Source: Pseudomonadota bacterium
GTDB taxonomy: Bacteria; Pseudomonadota; Gammaproteobacteria; Burkholderiales; Burkholderiaceae_C
Assembly: GCA_018241985.1 (NCBI GenBank)
Contig: JAFECV010000006.1
Coordinates: 1 to 15,056, forward strand
Reading direction: 5' to 3'
DNA: 15,056 nucleotides
A program made the translations under genes and the position numbers. Positions 12,898 to 15,056 of this stretch are shown one piece after another (position 1 is the stretch's first letter; each line of letters starts with the position of its first letter). The notes below the pieces were generated by a model. The model searched no databases and was not told where the DNA came from. It saw nothing but the letters and a program-made list of their open reading frames with translations.

Positions 12898-13863
12898 ATG
12901 AATCTGCACCAGTTCCGGTTCATCCAGGAAGCCGCGCGCCGCAACCTGAACCTGACCGAGGCGGCCAAGGCGCTCCACACCTCGCAGCCCGGGGTCTCGA
13001 AGGCGATCATCGAGCTCGAGGAGGAACTCGGCGTCGAAATCTTCGCGCGCCACGGCAAGCGGCTGCGCCGCATCACCGAGCCCGGCCAGCACGTGCTGCG
13101 CAGCATCGAGCTGATCATGCGCGAGGTCGGCAACCTGCGCCGCATCGGCGAGCAATTCAGCGCGCAGGACAGCGGCACCTTGTCGATCGCGACCACGCAC
13201 ACCCAGGCGCGCTACGTGCTGCCGGTGCCGGTGGCCAAGCTCCGCGACGCCTACCCCAAGGTCAACATCAGCCTGCACCAGGGCACGCCGGCCGAGGTCG
13301 CGAAGATGGTGATCGACGAGGTCGCCGAGATCGGCATCGCGACCGAATCGCTGTCGGACTACCCGGACCTGATCACCATGCCCTGCTACGAATGGCAGCA
13401 CGTGGTCGTGGTGCCGAAGACCCACCCGCTGGCGCAGAAGGAGCGGCTGACGCTGGAAGACCTCGCGGCCGAGCCGATCATCACCTACCACCCGTCGTTC
13501 ACCGGACGCACGCGGGTCGATCATGCGTTCGCCCAGCGCAAGCTCAGCCCCCGGATCGCGCTGGAGGCGATCGACTCCGACGTGATCAAGACCTACGTGC
13601 GGCTCGGCCTGGGCATCGGCATCCTGGCCGAAATGGCGCTGCGGGACGGTGCGCAACCCGGGGTGCAGACCGGCGCCGACGCCGACCTGGCCGTGCGCCC
13701 GGCCGGCCAGCTCTTTGGGCAGAACGTCGCGCGGGTCGCGTTCAAGCGCGGCGCCTACCTGCGCAACTTCGTCTTCAAGTTTGCCGAGCTGATGAGCGAC
13801 CGGCTGGACCGGCGCCTGATCGCGCGCGCGATGAGCGGCGAGGCGATCGACCACGAACTTTGA
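12898..13863 (+). CDS. cysB: CysB-family LysR-type transcriptional regulator of sulfur assimilation
   Basis: LysR-type regulator, 321 aa, of the CysB/Cbl group that activates sulfate uptake and cysteine biosynthesis genes with O-acetylserine or N-acetylserine as inducer and sulfur compounds as anti-inducers. N-terminal winged HTH at about 1-60 (MNLHQFRFIQEAARRNLNLT, then AAKALHTSQPGVSKAIIELE, EELGVEIFARHGKR). The effector-domain signature TTHTQARYVLP (99-109) contains the Thr/Gln residues that bind the anion in CysB. GRTRVDHAF (202-210), VIKTYVRLGLGIGIL (229-243) and FGQNVARVAFKRGAYLR (274-290) are also CysB-specific. The start has no Shine-Dalgarno. The neighbours, a siroheme-type chelatase before and a methionine aminotransferase after, fit a sulfur role. 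CysB versus the closely related Cbl/SsuR paralogue cannot be settled here. Confidence 0.92.
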   Translation: MNLHQFRFIQEAARRNLNLTEAAKALHTSQPGVSKAIIELEEELGVEIFARHGKRLRRITEPGQHVLRSIELIMREVGNLRRIGEQFSAQDSGTLSIATTHTQARYVLPVPVAKLRDAYPKVNISLHQGTPAEVAKMVIDEVAEIGIATESLSDYPDLITMPCYEWQHVVVVPKTHPLAQKERLTLEDLAAEPIITYHPSFTGRTRVDHAFAQRKLSPRIALEAIDSDVIKTYVRLGLGIGILAEMALRDGAQPGVQTGADADLAVRPAGQLFGQNVARVAFKRGAYLRNFVFKFAELMSDRLDRRLIARAMSGEAIDHEL

Positions 13864-13902
13864 GAAGGCGTGACCGAATCCCGTATCTGCCTTGAACCGA
13901 CC

Positions 13903-15056
13903 ATGACCGAACACACCCCCACGATCGCGAGCCGCCTGCCCTCGGTCGGCACGACGATCTTCACCGTGATGTCGAACCTCGCCGCGCAAAGCGGCGCGGT
14001 CAACCTGGGCCAGGGCTTTCCGGATTTCGACTGCGATCCGGCGCTGGTGCAGGCGGTGGCCGATGCGATGCGCGGCGGCCTGAACCAGTACCCGCCGATG
14101 CCGGGCGTGCCCGTCCTGCGCGAAGCGGTCGCGGCGAAGATCGATGCGCTGCACGGCGCGCACGGCGGGCGCCGCTACGACCCGGGCAGCGAGATCACCG
14201 TCACCGCCGGCGCGACCCAGGCCATCATCACCGCGATCCTCGCGATCGTGCATCCGGGCGACGAGGTGATCGTGCTCGAGCCCTGCTACGACAGCTACGT
14301 GCCGAACATCGAACTGGCCGGCGGTACCGTGGTGCGGGTGCCATTGACGCCCGGCACGTTCCGCCCCGACTTCGACCGTATCGCCGCCGCGATCGGTTTG
14401 AGGACGCGCGCGATCCTGATCAACTCGCCGCACAACCCGAGCGCGACCGTCTGGAGCCGGGCCGACATGCTCGCGCTGGAGCGCCTGCTCGCGCCAACCG
14501 ACGTGCTCTTGATCAGCGACGAGGTGTACGAGCACATGGTCTACGCGCCGGCCGAGCACCACAGCGCGCTGCGGTTTCCGCGCCTGGCCGAGCGCGCATT
14601 CGTGGTCTCGAGCTTCGGCAAGACCTACCACGTGACCGGCTGGAAGGTCGGCACCGTCGCCGCACCGGCGGCGCTGACCGCGGAGTTCCGCAAGGTGCAC
14701 CAGTTCAACGTGTTCACCGTCAACACGCCGGTGCAGCACGGCCTGGCCGCGTACATGGCCGACCCGCGGCCCTATCTCGACCTCGCCGCGTTCTATCAGC
14801 GCAAACGCGACCTGTTCCGGGACGGCCTCGCGGCAACGCGCCTGCGCCTGTTGCCGAGCGAAGGCAGCTACTTCCAGTGTGCCGACATCTCCGAAGTGAG
14901 CGACCTGGGCGAAGCCGAGTTCTGCCGCTGGCTGACCACCGAGATCGGCGTCGCCGCGATCCCCTTGTCCGCGTTCTACGGCAACGGCTTCGACCAGCGC
15001 GTGGTGCGCTTCTGCTACGCGAAGAAGGACGAGACGCTGCGGGCGGCGATCGAGCG
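13903..15056 (+). CDS. ybdL: Methionine aminotransferase, YbdL-type (3' end off window)
   Basis: PLP-dependent class I aminotransferase, fold type I, close along its whole length to E. coli YbdL, which prefers methionine and aromatic or other bulky amino acids and can serve the last step of methionine salvage (KMTB to Met). 384 residues are visible, ending in AAIER; E. coli YbdL has 386, so only a few codons should be missing. Visible: NLGQGFPDFD (34-43), TAGATQAI (101-108), N178 in NSPHNPSATVW, D206 and Y209 in ISDEVYEH, PLP lysine K240 in SSFGKTYHVTGWKVG, and R369 in VVRFCYAKK for the substrate carboxylate. Start ATG 13903 gives the family N-terminus (…RLPSVGTTIF); an in-frame GTG at 13870 would add 11 residues but has its purine box only one base away. 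It follows cysB by 39 bases and may be co-transcribed. Confidence 0.93.
   Translation, partial: MTEHTPTIASRLPSVGTTIFTVMSNLAAQSGAVNLGQGFPDFDCDPALVQAVADAMRGGLNQYPPMPGVPVLREAVAAKIDALHGAHGGRRYDPGSEITVTAGATQAIITAILAIVHPGDEVIVLEPCYDSYVPNIELAGGTVVRVPLTPGTFRPDFDRIAAAIGLRTRAILINSPHNPSATVWSRADMLALERLLAPTDVLLISDEVYEHMVYAPAEHHSALRFPRLAERAFVVSSFGKTYHVTGWKVGTVAAPAALTAEFRKVHQFNVFTVNTPVQHGLAAYMADPRPYLDLAAFYQRKRDLFRDGLAATRLRLLPSEGSYFQCADISEVSDLGEAEFCRWLTTEIGVAAIPLSAFYGNGFDQRVVRFCYAKKDETLRAAIE

Noticed and set aside
13870..13902. In-frame GTG start for the aminotransferase
   Set aside because: The purine-rich stretch before it ends one base from the GTG, too close to act. The ATG at 13903 gives the conserved N-terminus.
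12883..14739. A 618-codon minus-strand open frame opposite cysB and ybdL
   Set aside because: Both plus-strand genes match families over their full length. The minus frame shows no motif and has shadow composition.
1..15056. Search for tRNA, rRNA, CRISPR arrays, insertion-sequence ends, attachment sites and phage genes
   Set aside because: No spaced direct-repeat array, transposase, integrase or cloverleaf was recognised by eye; the only repeat-like element is at 8153-8250.

Overview
The window reads as a high-GC (roughly two-thirds G+C by eye) chromosomal segment from a beta-proteobacterium, most likely order Burkholderiales. The evidence is the divergent pairing of pepA-holC with lptF-lptG, a CysB-family regulator of the Burkholderiales type, and an intergenic repeat between 8153 and 8250 that closely resembles a dispersed repeat I remember from Comamonadaceae and relatives. 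I see no phage, plasmid, insertion sequence, CRISPR array, tRNA or rRNA. Fourteen genes fill the window, no gap exceeds about 190 bases, and both end genes run off the edge.

Left part (1-3186): the N-terminal two-thirds of a CorA magnesium transporter (minus), then a divergent zinc secondary-alcohol dehydrogenase of the Rhodococcus ADH-A type (plus), converging on a six-TM potassium channel of the E. coli Kch type with a C-terminal RCK domain (minus). The channel gene keeps an internal Met with its own Shine-Dalgarno sequence at the start of the RCK domain.

Centre-left (3376-6400): a tight three-gene plus-strand operon with 4-base stop/start overlaps. It encodes a Tat-signal NAD(P)-binding F420-reductase-like protein, a membrane transporter of the Npt/ATP:ADP-translocase-like branch of the MFS, and a Tat-signal aldo/keto reductase with an intact catalytic tetrad. 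The combination of two predicted exported pyridine-nucleotide enzymes around a nucleotide-translocase-like transporter is the best candidate in the window for an undescribed system. A bidirectional terminator closes this operon and the converging gene.

Centre-right (6419-12837): minus-strand genes are pepA, holC, a small hypothetical gene with a helical C-terminus, and an orphan branched-chain-amino-acid-type periplasmic binding protein. Divergent from pepA, with only 25 bases between the two start codons, are lptF and lptG (the LPS export permease pair), followed by a small CbiX/SirB chelatase.

Right end (12466-15056): cbiX, cysB and a YbdL-type methionine aminotransferase form a set with a plausible common theme of sulfur metabolism: siroheme iron insertion for sulfite reductase, control of sulfur assimilation, and methionine/keto-acid interconversion. 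Apart from the 3376-6361 operon, the repeat, and some regulatory details, this is ordinary core-genome content.
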